Notes: generated by a model from the letters alone, not told the origin. Shown: positions 1 through 6,836, counted from the stretch's first letter. The stretch is 6,902 nt of DNA from Chitinophagaceae bacterium (GCA_019454915.1 JACFNM010000220.1:1-6902); one strand, 5' to 3'. Program-made: numbers and translations.

Positions 1-2492
1 AACAATGTTTTGAGAAAGCCCCAAAGAGTCCAGGGAAAATAGTTCTTCTGAATCCTGTTTCTGATCAGCACCTGAAACAGGAATGGAATACCCACCTGGG
101 CCACTAACACCACGCTTAATATGCCGATCACCGAAATCATGGCAATGGACCTCAGGGCAGGATGTTTGGCAAAGATCAACACGCCAAGACCCGTAATGGT
201 GGTAACCGCCGAAAGAATGATAGAAGATTTAAACGATGATAAATTTTTCTTACCGGTTTTATATTCCTGCAACAAACCATCCATGATGAAAATGCTATAA
301 TCATCTCCCAGTCCAAAAATGAGGGTAGATACGATAATGTTGATGATATTAAACTTAATACCCAACAAACCCATTATGCCAATTATCCATACCCAACTGA
401 TGGCCATGGGTAAAAATGCCATCAGGGTAAGTTCTATCCTGCCATAGGTGATTAGCAAAACAAAAAACACCAGCAGGGAAGTAATAAAGGCGATATAGGT
501 AAAATCCACATTGATGAGTTCAACAAACTTACCGGTCAGCAATTGCCTGTCCAGTATCGTGGCATTCGGATGATCTTCAAATGCCGTATATACTACCTGC
601 TTATTTTCGGAAGGCACCTTCAGCAACGTAACCACCGTGACGTTGGCTGAGTCCTCCGTGATATAATCGTTCAGTAAAGTTTTTCTGATGACGTCAACCG
701 AACTGCTGTCAACCGGTTGGAAAGATTTATTTAATAATTTTTCAAAGGGCCCAAAAGCTTTTGAACTATAGCCCATCTGCTTTCCTTCATCCTTCAGTAA
801 GTCCAGCAATTGTTGTTTTTTCTCTTTGGCCCAGTACTGGTTCCACCGGGCAATTCTCAGCCGTTGTAAGGAATCGGAAATAAGTAGAGGATGTACGCCC
901 GAATATCTTGAAATAAGATTTTTTGATTTGAAGTTTTCAATCTCACCGAGTAATTCTTCATTATGTACCAGGGCTTCATCCAGCGTCTTCCCGTCTGCTA
1001 CGAGGTAAACGGATTGCAGAGCGGCTTCATTGATGCGGTTGAGTTTCTTTTCCGCCGCCTTCAGATTAGCCGACATGTAATTCATGTTATTCAACTCGGT
1101 TTCAAACGCCACTTTTCGCGAGGTATAGGAAAAGATAATGGTAAGGATAACGATACCGATTATTATGCTACGATTCCGGTCCGGACGCAGCATGGCAATC
1201 CGGTCTATCCAGGAGTGTTTTGGCAACCCTGAATCTTTTCGCTCGCTGCTTACGGCTAAGAAGTGGGGTAAAAAAATCAGCGAACACAGTGACGCACCAA
1301 TCAGGCTGAACCCCGCGAACAAGCCCAAATCCTTCAGCATATCGGAGGCGGCAAAACTCAGACAGAAAAATCCGCCTATTGTAGTGAAGCCGCCCAGGGT
1401 CAACGGGAAAGCCAAATCGTCGATCACTTTACGCATATCGCGCGTATGCCGGTAATGGTTAAAAACATGCAATGAATAGTTAACCGCAATCCCGAGTATG
1501 ACCGAGCCGGTGCCGATGGCGATAATAGATATACTGCCCTGAATAAAATAAACCATCATCAGGGAAAACAGGGCGCCAAATACCACCGGGATCATGATCA
1601 ATACCGGTGCGGCGACTCTTCTGAAATAAAATCCTATAAAAAGAATGAGTAGGATAACCGTGGCGGCCTGGGTGAACAAGCTGTCTCTTTGCAGTTGAGC
1701 GGCATTTCCGGCAGACACGGCCGTGGCGCCAAAATAGGAAACGGATATTGCCGGAAACTCAGCGGCGGTTTGTTCCGCTATCAAACGGTCTAATTCGTGC
1801 AGGAATAAGGTATTTTTTCCCGTGTTATTGGGTGGATAAACCGGCGTCAGAAAGATCAATAAGTTCTTGTGGTCTCTGGTAACAACCGCATTGTCGTACA
1901 ACTCGAAATTTTCATCATACTGAAGCTGTTGAAGCTTTTTCAGCGCGATAAAAGAGATTCCTACCGGATCGTGTTGTATTATATTTTTCAGCGCGAATCC
2001 CGCCGGAGAACTTAACGTTCGAATGTTATACGCGAGCGTGTTTTTAACGGCTTTTGCTTCGATAAGGCTATCTATGGAGAGATAATCCTTCTCCGTGAGA
2101 TAGACAGGGAGATGATCATGAATCACGTCAAATAAGTTCATCGTGAGTTCATCATCTAACTTGTAATTCACTTTACTGACGTAAGGGGATAACTTTTCCT
2201 CCACCAGCAGACTAAATTGATCGCCAAAAGCAATCAGGCTGTCCGGATGGGTGACGGCGGTATCTTTTAACGACACCATCACCACCAGTTTATCCATAAA
2301 TTTAGAATGCTGGAAGATGTGATTCAGCTTCTCTACTTTTTTGTCTTTGGGCAAAATCCGCGAGATGTCTTCCTCAAACTTCAATTTTAGCGCAAAAAAG
2401 GCAGAGATACCAAGAATGGTAAAAAAGAGCAGATAAGCCTGCCATTTGTGCCTGAAAAAATAATGATATAGACCCGTGAAAAATTGCGCCAT
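1..2492 (-). CDS. MMPL/RND-family exporter (C-terminus cut by the window edge)
   Basis: I translated this frame from the ATG at 2492 to base 3 without a stop: 830 residues, open at the left edge. It has the two-fold RND layout. TM1 (about 17-36) is followed by the FEEDISRILP motif typical of MMPL proteins and a periplasmic domain to about 270. TM2-6 span about 272-425, TM7 about 442-456, then a second periplasmic domain and TM8-12 from about 661 to 810. All 12 helices are present, so only a short tail is missing. TM10 carries GLGDDYS with D731-Y732, the proton-relay pair of MmpL-type pumps. The matching TM4 site reads GIAVNYS, with N338 where Asp is usual. Family members move lipids, glycolipids or hydrophobic pigments across the inner membrane by proton motive force; the substrate here is unknown. 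The start lies 14 bases after the glycosyltransferase stop, with AGGA about 8 bases upstream, so the two are almost certainly cotranscribed. Confidence 0.93.
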   Translation of the reverse strand, partial: MAQFFTGLYHYFFRHKWQAYLLFFTILGISAFFALKLKFEEDISRILPKDKKVEKLNHIFQHSKFMDKLVVMVSLKDTAVTHPDSLIAFGDQFSLLVEEKLSPYVSKVNYKLDDELTMNLFDVIHDHLPVYLTEKDYLSIDSLIEAKAVKNTLAYNIRTLSSPAGFALKNIIQHDPVGISFIALKKLQQLQYDENFELYDNAVVTRDHKNLLIFLTPVYPPNNTGKNTLFLHELDRLIAEQTAAEFPAISVSYFGATAVSAGNAAQLQRDSLFTQAATVILLILFIGFYFRRVAAPVLIMIPVVFGALFSLMMVYFIQGSISIIAIGTGSVILGIAVNYSLHVFNHYRHTRDMRKVIDDLAFPLTLGGFTTIGGFFCLSFAASDMLKDLGLFAGFSLIGASLCSLIFLPHFLAVSSERKDSGLPKHSWIDRIAMLRPDRNRSIIIGIVILTIIFSYTSRKVAFETELNNMNYMSANLKAAEKKLNRINEAALQSVYLVADGKTLDEALVHNEELLGEIENFKSKNLISRYSGVHPLLISDSLQRLRIARWNQYWAKEKKQQLLDLLKDEGKQMGYSSKAFGPFEKLLNKSFQPVDSSSVDVIRKTLLNDYITEDSANVTVVTLLKVPSENKQVVYTAFEDHPNATILDRQLLTGKFVELINVDFTYIAFITSLLVFFVLLITYGRIELTLMAFLPMAISWVWIIGIMGLLGIKFNIINIIVSTLIFGLGDDYSIFIMDGLLQEYKTGKKNLSSFKSSIILSAVTTITGLGVLIFAKHPALRSIAMISVIGILSVVLVAQVGIPFLFQVLIRNRIQKNYFPWTLWGFLKTL

Positions 2493-2506
2493 ACTACATT
2501 TCCTGT

Positions 2507-3703
2507 TTAAACTACTCCGGGAATTTTTTTACGAAAAAAAAATAGAAGTATCCAGGTCACCAAAGCGCTCAGGATACCTGCAATCACCGCCAGGGTAATT
2601 CCGCCATAGAAATATTGTTGAAAATTGACCTTTATGGATTCGAAACTCAGGTCTTTTGAGAATAACAGATCACCTCCTCCGTCGTTCATCCATATTGCAC
2701 CCGTTTTAAAGCTTAAAAAAATAATAAGCGGGATCATGGGCGGAATACTGATATTCGCTGCTATAATAACCAGCATCTTATTCAGCCTGAATAATACGGA
2801 TAAAAAGATAGCTGTAACCAATTGAAACCCCCAAATCGGAACGATCCCCATAAAAATCCCAAAGCCCACGGACAAAGCTTTCACGTGTGCCGGCTCATTG
2901 GTATTCAGTAGTTGATTTTTAATAAAGACTTTCCAGTTTTCTCCACGGGAAAGCCATCGGAAAAAGTCGCGGGGTTTAATATACAGAAAAGCTATTAAAA
3001 CCAGTATTGTATTCAAAACGCTTATCCGAAAGAAATCCCGGAAAGGTCTGAAGTGGGATATCCTTGCTTCTGCAGGCGGATAATAAACCGATATAGGAAC
3101 CGACGTAATTGGAATTCCCTTCCACGCTGCCCTTACCAGCACTTCGATTTCGAATTCATATTTGGCGGTATAGAAATGCATGTCTTTCAGCAGAAAAACC
3201 GGGTAAAGACGGTAACCGGTCTGCGTGTCCGGTAAATTGATCCCGGTCTCCACTTTGAACCAAAAATTTGAAAACCGGTTGCCAAAGCTGCTTCCACCCG
3301 GAACGGTGGATTGATCCATATTCCTCGCCCCCATGATGATAGCGCCGGCAGTACTATTTAATTTTTCTATAAAATGCACCAAATCCCCGGCAAAGTGTTG
3401 TCCGTCGGCGTCTATGGTTATCGCGTGATCGTAACCGGCTTCCACGGCTTTTTTAAATCCTTTTTGCAGGGCGGTTCCTTTGCCCCGGTTATCGGGGTAA
3501 CTAATAACTTCGAGATGAGGGAAAGTGGTTAATACAGCACCGGTACTGTCGGTGGATCCGTCATTCACCACAATAATATTGTTCGTAAACCGCAATACGT
3601 CCGCAATAACCGCAGCAACCGTTGTGGCATTATTATAAGTGGGAATAATGACACAGGTTCGAAGATGGCCGAATTGTGCTTGCAGAGAAGGGTTATCACT
3701 CAT
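2507..3703 (-). CDS. Family 2 glycosyltransferase with C-terminal DUF2062 membrane domain
   Basis: 398 residues. The N-terminal half is a GT-A fold of the dolichyl-phosphate mannose synthase-like kind: CVIIPTYNN (17-25), VVNDGSTD (45-52), the metal-binding DADGQH (98-103, DxD at D98/D100), DTQTGYRLYP (159-168) and YEFEIEVL (182-189). It should use a nucleotide sugar and probably act on a lipid or polyprenyl phosphate at the inner face of the cytoplasmic membrane. A hydrophobic stretch at about 229-241 leads into a DUF2062 domain (about 260-395), recognisable by GFGIFMGIVPIWGFQ, the RLNK turn and the ANISIPPMIPL segment, ending in a last helix (about 368-390) and a basic tail. DUF2062 has no defined activity. 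The gene leads an operon with the MMPL exporter, which suggests it modifies that pump's cargo (inference). Start ATG 3703 has a weak AGG 10 bases upstream and lies 24 bases after the predicted transcription start. Domain calls are firm; sugar and acceptor are unknown. Confidence 0.93.
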   Translation of the reverse strand: MSDNPSLQAQFGHLRTCVIIPTYNNATTVAAVIADVLRFTNNIIVVNDGSTDSTGAVLTTFPHLEVISYPDNRGKGTALQKGFKKAVEAGYDHAITIDADGQHFAGDLVHFIEKLNSTAGAIIMGARNMDQSTVPGGSSFGNRFSNFWFKVETGINLPDTQTGYRLYPVFLLKDMHFYTAKYEFEIEVLVRAAWKGIPITSVPISVYYPPAEARISHFRPFRDFFRISVLNTILVLIAFLYIKPRDFFRWLSRGENWKVFIKNQLLNTNEPAHVKALSVGFGIFMGIVPIWGFQLVTAIFLSVLFRLNKMLVIIAANISIPPMIPLIIFLSFKTGAIWMNDGGGDLLFSKDLSFESIKVNFQQYFYGGITLAVIAGILSALVTWILLFFFRKKIPGVV

Positions 3704-3732
3704 GGAAGTTTACCTGTAATTGGAAAAAAGGC

Positions 3733-3766
3733 CAAAGATAAATATTTAAGAGGGGAAGGTTAAAAT
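3733..3766 (-). promoter_or_regulatory. Bacteroidetes-type promoter of the glycosyltransferase-MMPL operon
   Basis: On the minus strand a perfect TAnnTTTG box, TATCTTTG, lies at 3740-3733. A T-rich TTTTA stands about 20 bases upstream, where the -33 element (TTG/TTTG) is expected. Transcription would start near 3727, about two dozen bases before the glycosyltransferase ATG. The -7 box is seen exactly; the -33 element is degenerate and overlaps the end of the proline dehydrogenase gene. Confidence 0.5.
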
Positions 3767-3780
3767 CAGGTATTGATTTA
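3761..3780 (-). terminator. Weak AT-rich hairpin over the proline dehydrogenase stop codon
   Basis: AAATCA and TGATTT form a perfect 6-bp inverted repeat with a 5-base loop, extendable by one pair with a bulged A. On the minus transcript the stem starts at the stop codon and is followed only by TAACC, with no real U-tract. It is a poor intrinsic terminator and may be chance; nothing else between the two minus-strand genes resembles one. Confidence 0.2.
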
Positions 3781-5022
3781 AGTGGGCCCTCCTTCCTGCC
3801 TTCTGCGTTGCAGCTCTCTTTTTATAAGAACGAGTTCGCGACTGGTTTGCCCCGTAACCGTGGTGTTTTCCTGCGCACGCCGCATCAGGTAAGGGATCAC
3901 ATCGCGGATGGGGCCAAAGGGCAGGTATTTGCTCACTAAATAGCCGGCTTTCGCCAGGTTGAACGTCACCGGGTCACTCATCCCGTACAATTGAGAAAAG
4001 TGGATATGGGAATGATTGGCCGGTAAATTCTTTTCCTGCATCCGTTCGACCACATACCGGCAACTGTTTTCATTATGGGTAGCAATTATTACCGCTATTT
4101 TTTCGAGATGGTCTATGCAAAAATGAATAGCCCGGTCGAAGTCCTGATCCGTGGCGCTTTTATCGGGCTGAATGGGAGAAGTATAATCCAATTCCTTTGC
4201 CCTTTCTCTCTCCTTTTCCATGTAGGCGCCTCTTACGAGTTTAACACCTAAAATAAAGCCCCGTAATTCCGCAGCATCCAATGAATCTTTCAAAAAATTC
4301 AACCTGTTGTGCCGGTAAAGTTGCACCGTATTATAAACCACCGGTTTTGACTGATTGAATTTCTCCATCATTAAAATCGTCATTACATCCACCGGGTCCT
4401 GTATCCAGGTTTCTTCCGCATCCACCAGTACGCCTATTCCTTTTTCCGCCGCCAGCAGACAGATTCCTTGCATCCTGTGCTGCACGTTTTGCCACTCCTG
4501 CTTTTCATCGCTATTCAAAGACTCAAGGGCGGCGCCGTATCTCTTCATTAATGAACCCTTCGCATTGGCAACAGAAGAGTCTAATTTTTCCAATAAGCCG
4601 TACCTGGCGAACCCCGTCACTTTTACGCTCATGAAGGGGATATTAGGCTGTGTACTGGCATATTGGATCACTTCTTTGAACTTTTCCATAGATTGTTCAA
4701 AGGCAGCTTCATCTTTTTGACCTCCTTCTACCCCATAATCCAGTATCACCTGCACCTTATATTCACTAAGCTTCTTTGCTACACCTGCCGTCTCCCCGAG
4801 CGTCTCTCCTCCTACAAACTGCTCAAAAATGGTATTTCGTATGATACCCTTTACGGGTAGTCCTGTCCTCAGCAACCACGGTGTCAGCCGCGTTGCCCAA
4901 CGAACCAGCAGCGGATACTTCATCGTTGAAAACAGGAAGCGGGCTTTTTTGAGTTCCCTGTCAGATTTATAGGCAAATGCATTTTCTGTATTGTCAAATG
5001 ACAGGGATGAGGCGGTGCTCAT
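3778..5022 (-). CDS. Proline dehydrogenase (monofunctional, FAD-dependent)
   Basis: 414 residues from the chosen ATG. It oxidises L-proline to pyrroline-5-carboxylate with FAD, the first step of proline catabolism, and is probably peripheral on the inner membrane, passing electrons to quinone. Numbered from this start: VILDYGVEG (92-100), SVKVTG with the substrate-site Lys (K134), DAEE (201-204), QLYR (234-237), KLVRGAYMEKER (261-272), ATHN (314-317), QLYGMSD (344-350), YLPFGP (366-371) and YLMRRAQEN (378-386). Spacing of Y366, Y378, the R381-R382 pair and E385 matches the proline-binding helix of PutA. There is no DNA-binding or aldehyde dehydrogenase domain, so pyrroline-5-carboxylate dehydrogenase must lie elsewhere. 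An in-frame ATG at 5082 would add 20 residues. I prefer 5022 because MSTASSLSFDNTENAFAYKSD fits the usual N-terminus in Bacteroidetes and a TAAATTTG promoter box sits inside the extension. No Shine-Dalgarno is evident. It diverges from the epimerase gene. Confidence 0.95.
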   Translation of the reverse strand: MSTASSLSFDNTENAFAYKSDRELKKARFLFSTMKYPLLVRWATRLTPWLLRTGLPVKGIIRNTIFEQFVGGETLGETAGVAKKLSEYKVQVILDYGVEGGQKDEAAFEQSMEKFKEVIQYASTQPNIPFMSVKVTGFARYGLLEKLDSSVANAKGSLMKRYGAALESLNSDEKQEWQNVQHRMQGICLLAAEKGIGVLVDAEETWIQDPVDVMTILMMEKFNQSKPVVYNTVQLYRHNRLNFLKDSLDAAELRGFILGVKLVRGAYMEKERERAKELDYTSPIQPDKSATDQDFDRAIHFCIDHLEKIAVIIATHNENSCRYVVERMQEKNLPANHSHIHFSQLYGMSDPVTFNLAKAGYLVSKYLPFGPIRDVIPYLMRRAQENTTVTGQTSRELVLIKRELQRRRQEGGPT

Positions 5023-5039
5023 ATCAGAAAAATTTAATC

Positions 5040-5047
5040 CAAATTTA
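5040..5047 (-). promoter_or_regulatory. Candidate -7 promoter box for proline dehydrogenase
   Basis: The minus strand reads TAAATTTG here, an exact match to TAnnTTTG, 17 bases before the preferred start codon. Transcription would begin at about 5033, leaving a leader of about 10 bases. I see no convincing TTG/TTTG element 19-23 bases upstream, so this rests on the -7 box alone. If real, it excludes the longer reading frame starting at 5082. Confidence 0.35.
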
Positions 5048-5094
5048 TGGAAGAAACACGGCATATCCATTCCGGACTCCATCCTTTGCGAAAA

Positions 5095-5161
5095 CCAATC
5101 GGGTAATCCTCAACTGTTCTCCGGTAGTCGTTTCCCGGGAGACTATTATGAGGAAGATTGG
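5095..5161. promoter_or_regulatory. Nested inverted repeats (imperfect long hairpin) in the divergent intergenic region
   Basis: Three complementary pairs are nested in order: CCAATC (5095-5100) with GATTGG (5156-5161), TCCTCA (5107-5112) with TGAGGA (5149-5154), and TCTCCGG (5118-5124) with CCGGGAGA (5135-5142, one bulged G), leaving a 10-base loop. An alternative inner pair, TAGTC (5125-5129) with GACTA (5141-5145), excludes the third stem, and TCCCGGGA (5133-5140) is a palindrome. The element lies between the candidate promoters of the two divergent genes. By those promoters it would be untranscribed, so an operator or protein-binding dyad fits better than an RNA leader. The pairings are exact; function is unknown, and short repeats like these can arise by chance. 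Confidence 0.35.
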
Positions 5162-5173
5162 GATCGGTGTTGG

Positions 5174-5205
5174 TTGAGCACTCAATCAAAATCTTCTTTA
5201 TCTTG
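5174..5205 (+). promoter_or_regulatory. Candidate promoter of the dipeptide epimerase gene
   Basis: TTG at 5174-5176 and TATCTTG at 5199-5205 are separated by 22 bases. The second box is one T short of TAnnTTTG. A start near 5212 would give a leader of about 14 bases. AGGA at 5222-5225 abuts the ATG directly, too close for normal Shine-Dalgarno pairing, so translation probably does not rely on it. Confidence 0.35.
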
Positions 5206-5225
5206 CTGCTACTTAAAAATCAGGA

Positions 5226-6323
5226 ATGAAAATTACCCATACGGATATTTATAAATTCAGCATCCCGATGGATCCGTTTACCATCGCCACCGGTACGAGT
5301 TATTTTGCTCAGAATATCTTTCTCCGAATACATACGGATAGCGGGATATACGGTGTGGGTGAGGGTTGCGCCGTCTCTTTTATCACGGGCGAAACGCAGG
5401 AGACCTGCTATGTGATGGCAAAGGATTTTGCCCAACTATGGAAAGATAAAGATCCGTTGGAAATAGAGGCGCGGCTGTCGGAACTAAATAGTTTCACCGC
5501 TTTCAACAGCACCATCAAAAGCGCTTTTGATATGGCCTTGTATGACATCAGCGCCAAAAATGCCAATCTCCCTTTGTACGCTTTTTTAGGCGGTACAAAA
5601 AGAACGCTGGAGTCTGATATCACGGTTGGGATTGATGCTCCCGAAGTGATGGCAGAAAAAGCGACTGAATTCAGGAAATCCGGCGCGGGAATAATCAAGG
5701 TTAAATTAGGAAAGAAGGCGTCGGACGATATCGAACGGATTAAACAAATAAGGCAGGCTGTCGGGGAAGAGATGGTGCTCAGGGTGGATGCCAACCAGGG
5801 CTGGACTTATGACGACGCCTTGAAAGTGCTGCGTGCTATCAGCGAATATAATATTGAGTTTTGTGAACAACCTATGCGCCGGTTTAACGATCACCTGATG
5901 CCGGATATGCATAAACACTCTCCTATTCCCATTATGGCAGACGAAAGTGTTTTTGACCATCATGATGCCGAAAGGTTAATAAGAACCAAAGGATGCCGTT
6001 ACGTCAATATAAAATTTGCAAAAAGCGGAGGCTTCCATGAGGCGCTCAAGGTGAATGAAGTATGCCGTGCGAATCAAATTGCCTGTATGATGGGTGGGAT
6101 GCTCGAGAGTCGCGTAGCGCTTACGGCCTTTGCTCATTTTGCCTCTGCTCTCCCTAATATTCGTTTTTATGATATGGATACCTGTCTGATCGGGCATAAA
6201 ATAGACCCTGTGACAGGGGGAGTTAAGTATGATAAATATAATTTAACTATTCCGGATGGTATCGGCATTGGCGCCGATGCCGATGATGACTTCCTTCAAA
6301 CCTGCGAAAAAATCACTGTTTAA
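5226..6323 (+). CDS. Dipeptide epimerase (enolase superfamily, mandelate racemase/muconate lactonising type)
   Basis: 365 residues, normal length. An N-terminal capping domain (about 1-120) precedes a (beta/alpha)7-beta barrel with the full catalytic set: the KxK pair K158/K160, metal ligands D188 (RVDANQGW), E214 (EFCEQP) and D239 (MADES), and the opposing base K263 (NIKFAKSGG). GGMLESR (290-296) forms part of the pocket, and FYDMDT supplies a D316-x-D318 motif. In L-Ala-D/L-Glu epimerases such a DxD binds the substrate alpha-ammonium group, and the spacing from the catalytic Lys fits, so dipeptide epimerase is preferred over muconate cycloisomerase or o-succinylbenzoate synthase. It should interconvert L- and D-residues in dipeptides, needing Mg2+ in the cytoplasm, probably for recycling murein or scavenged peptides. 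Substrate preference cannot be fixed from sequence alone. No signal peptide is seen. The first ATG gives the expected N-terminus. The gene stands alone on this strand, divergent from proline dehydrogenase. Confidence 0.9.
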   Translation: MKITHTDIYKFSIPMDPFTIATGTSYFAQNIFLRIHTDSGIYGVGEGCAVSFITGETQETCYVMAKDFAQLWKDKDPLEIEARLSELNSFTAFNSTIKSAFDMALYDISAKNANLPLYAFLGGTKRTLESDITVGIDAPEVMAEKATEFRKSGAGIIKVKLGKKASDDIERIKQIRQAVGEEMVLRVDANQGWTYDDALKVLRAISEYNIEFCEQPMRRFNDHLMPDMHKHSPIPIMADESVFDHHDAERLIRTKGCRYVNIKFAKSGGFHEALKVNEVCRANQIACMMGGMLESRVALTAFAHFASALPNIRFYDMDTCLIGHKIDPVTGGVKYDKYNLTIPDGIGIGADADDDFLQTCEKITV

Positions 6324-6354
6324 CAGGCAGCTTTTCCGGAATAATCTTTGTGGA

Positions 6355-6374
6355 TGGTAACAAAATTGTTTCCA
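6355..6374. promoter_or_regulatory. 20-bp dyad over the -33 region of the exported-protein gene
   Basis: TGGTAACAA and TTGTTTCCA are complementary except for one T-T mismatch and are separated by two A residues. The right arm contains the TTG proposed as the -33 element. With a 2-base centre and no T-tract after it, it suits a repressor-binding dyad better than a terminator for the epimerase gene. In AT-rich DNA a repeat of this quality may be chance. Confidence 0.25.
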
Positions 6375-6396
6375 ATCCGATATTTATTGTAAATTG
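6366..6396 (+). promoter_or_regulatory. Candidate promoter of the small exported-protein gene
   Basis: TTG at 6366-6368 and TAAATTG at 6390-6396 are 21 bases apart, close to the Bacteroidetes TTTG/TAnnTTTG arrangement, with one T missing in the second box. Transcription would start near 6403, giving a leader of about 35 bases. No Shine-Dalgarno lies at proper distance; the only AGG is some 20 bases before the ATG. Confidence 0.35.
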
Positions 6397-6437
6397 TACT
6401 TCAGAAATTAACAGGTAGTTCGAAAAAATCGGCAACT

Positions 6438-6836
6438 ATGAAGCGCTTAATTTTTTGTTTGTTATTGTCCGGCTTTTTAATAAGCGGTTATGGCCAGGTT
6501 GATGGCAAGCGGGTGATAAAAATTGCCGGAATAGGTACGGAACAGCTCATCCGGGGTTTACTGGAAGCCGGATATACGATTGAAAAGAGTCAGGCATCCA
6601 TGAGTATTATTATTACTCATCTGAAACAAATCCCCCAATCAGATTTCTTAGCTCAAATAAAAGCCAGCATAAAAGACGGTAATGTGATGTTGTCCGGCGA
6701 GTATGTGGAGAGCGGGAAAACACAGGCTCCGTCGCCGATTTCCGATAACGGAGATGAGGGAAGTCCCTGTAACAAATCCTGGAATCTGTTGTTTGCGCTT
6801 GCGAGGTCTTTTAACAAGCCTATGGAAGTATTGTAG
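6438..6836 (+). CDS. Small exported protein of unknown function
   Basis: 132 residues; I do not recognise the family. Residues 1-19 look like a Sec signal peptide: MKR, a hydrophobic core, then SGYG before Q20, a common cleavage context in Bacteroidetes. There is no lipobox Cys, since C7 lies inside the core, so the mature protein of about 112 residues is probably periplasmic or secreted. The mature part alternates predicted strands (VIKIA 26-30, SIIIT 56-60, NVMLSGEYV 82-90) with helices (about 34-44 and 69-78), followed by a polar, proline-containing linker (about 94-112, with the lone mature Cys C111) and an amphipathic C-terminal helix (113-128). There are no catalytic motifs or further membrane segments. 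The gene starts 114 bases after the epimerase stop and has its own candidate promoter, so it is not clearly part of an operon. The signal peptide and normal-looking codon pattern argue that it is real. Confidence 0.75.
   Translation: MKRLIFCLLLSGFLISGYGQVDGKRVIKIAGIGTEQLIRGLLEAGYTIEKSQASMSIIITHLKQIPQSDFLAQIKASIKDGNVMLSGEYVESGKTQAPSPISDNGDEGSPCNKSWNLLFALARSFNKPMEVL

Noticed and set aside
826..1455. Three overlapping plus-strand open frames (60-105 codons)
   Set aside because: They lie opposite the continuous MMPL reading frame, which I followed codon by codon without a stop; their translations lack any family signature.
2625..3235. Plus-strand open frames of about 60 codons
   Set aside because: They are antisense to the glycosyltransferase-DUF2062 gene; the hydrophobic runs are complements of its membrane helices.
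4355..4860. Plus-strand open frames of 121 and 65 codons
   Set aside because: They are antisense to conserved proline dehydrogenase motifs, are rich in Ser and Cys in a way typical of shadow frames, and show no domain.
4977..5254. Two overlapping plus-strand frames across the divergent intergenic region
   Set aside because: They run from inside proline dehydrogenase into the epimerase start, lack initiation signals and have no recognisable product.
5220..6197. Minus-strand frames of 71, 128, 85 and 73 codons
   Set aside because: They are all antisense to the epimerase gene, whose catalytic residues fix the coding frame.
6316..6326. CTGTT-T-AACAG palindrome at the end of the epimerase gene
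   Set aside because: A one-base centre cannot form an RNA hairpin, no T-tract follows, and much of it lies within the coding sequence.
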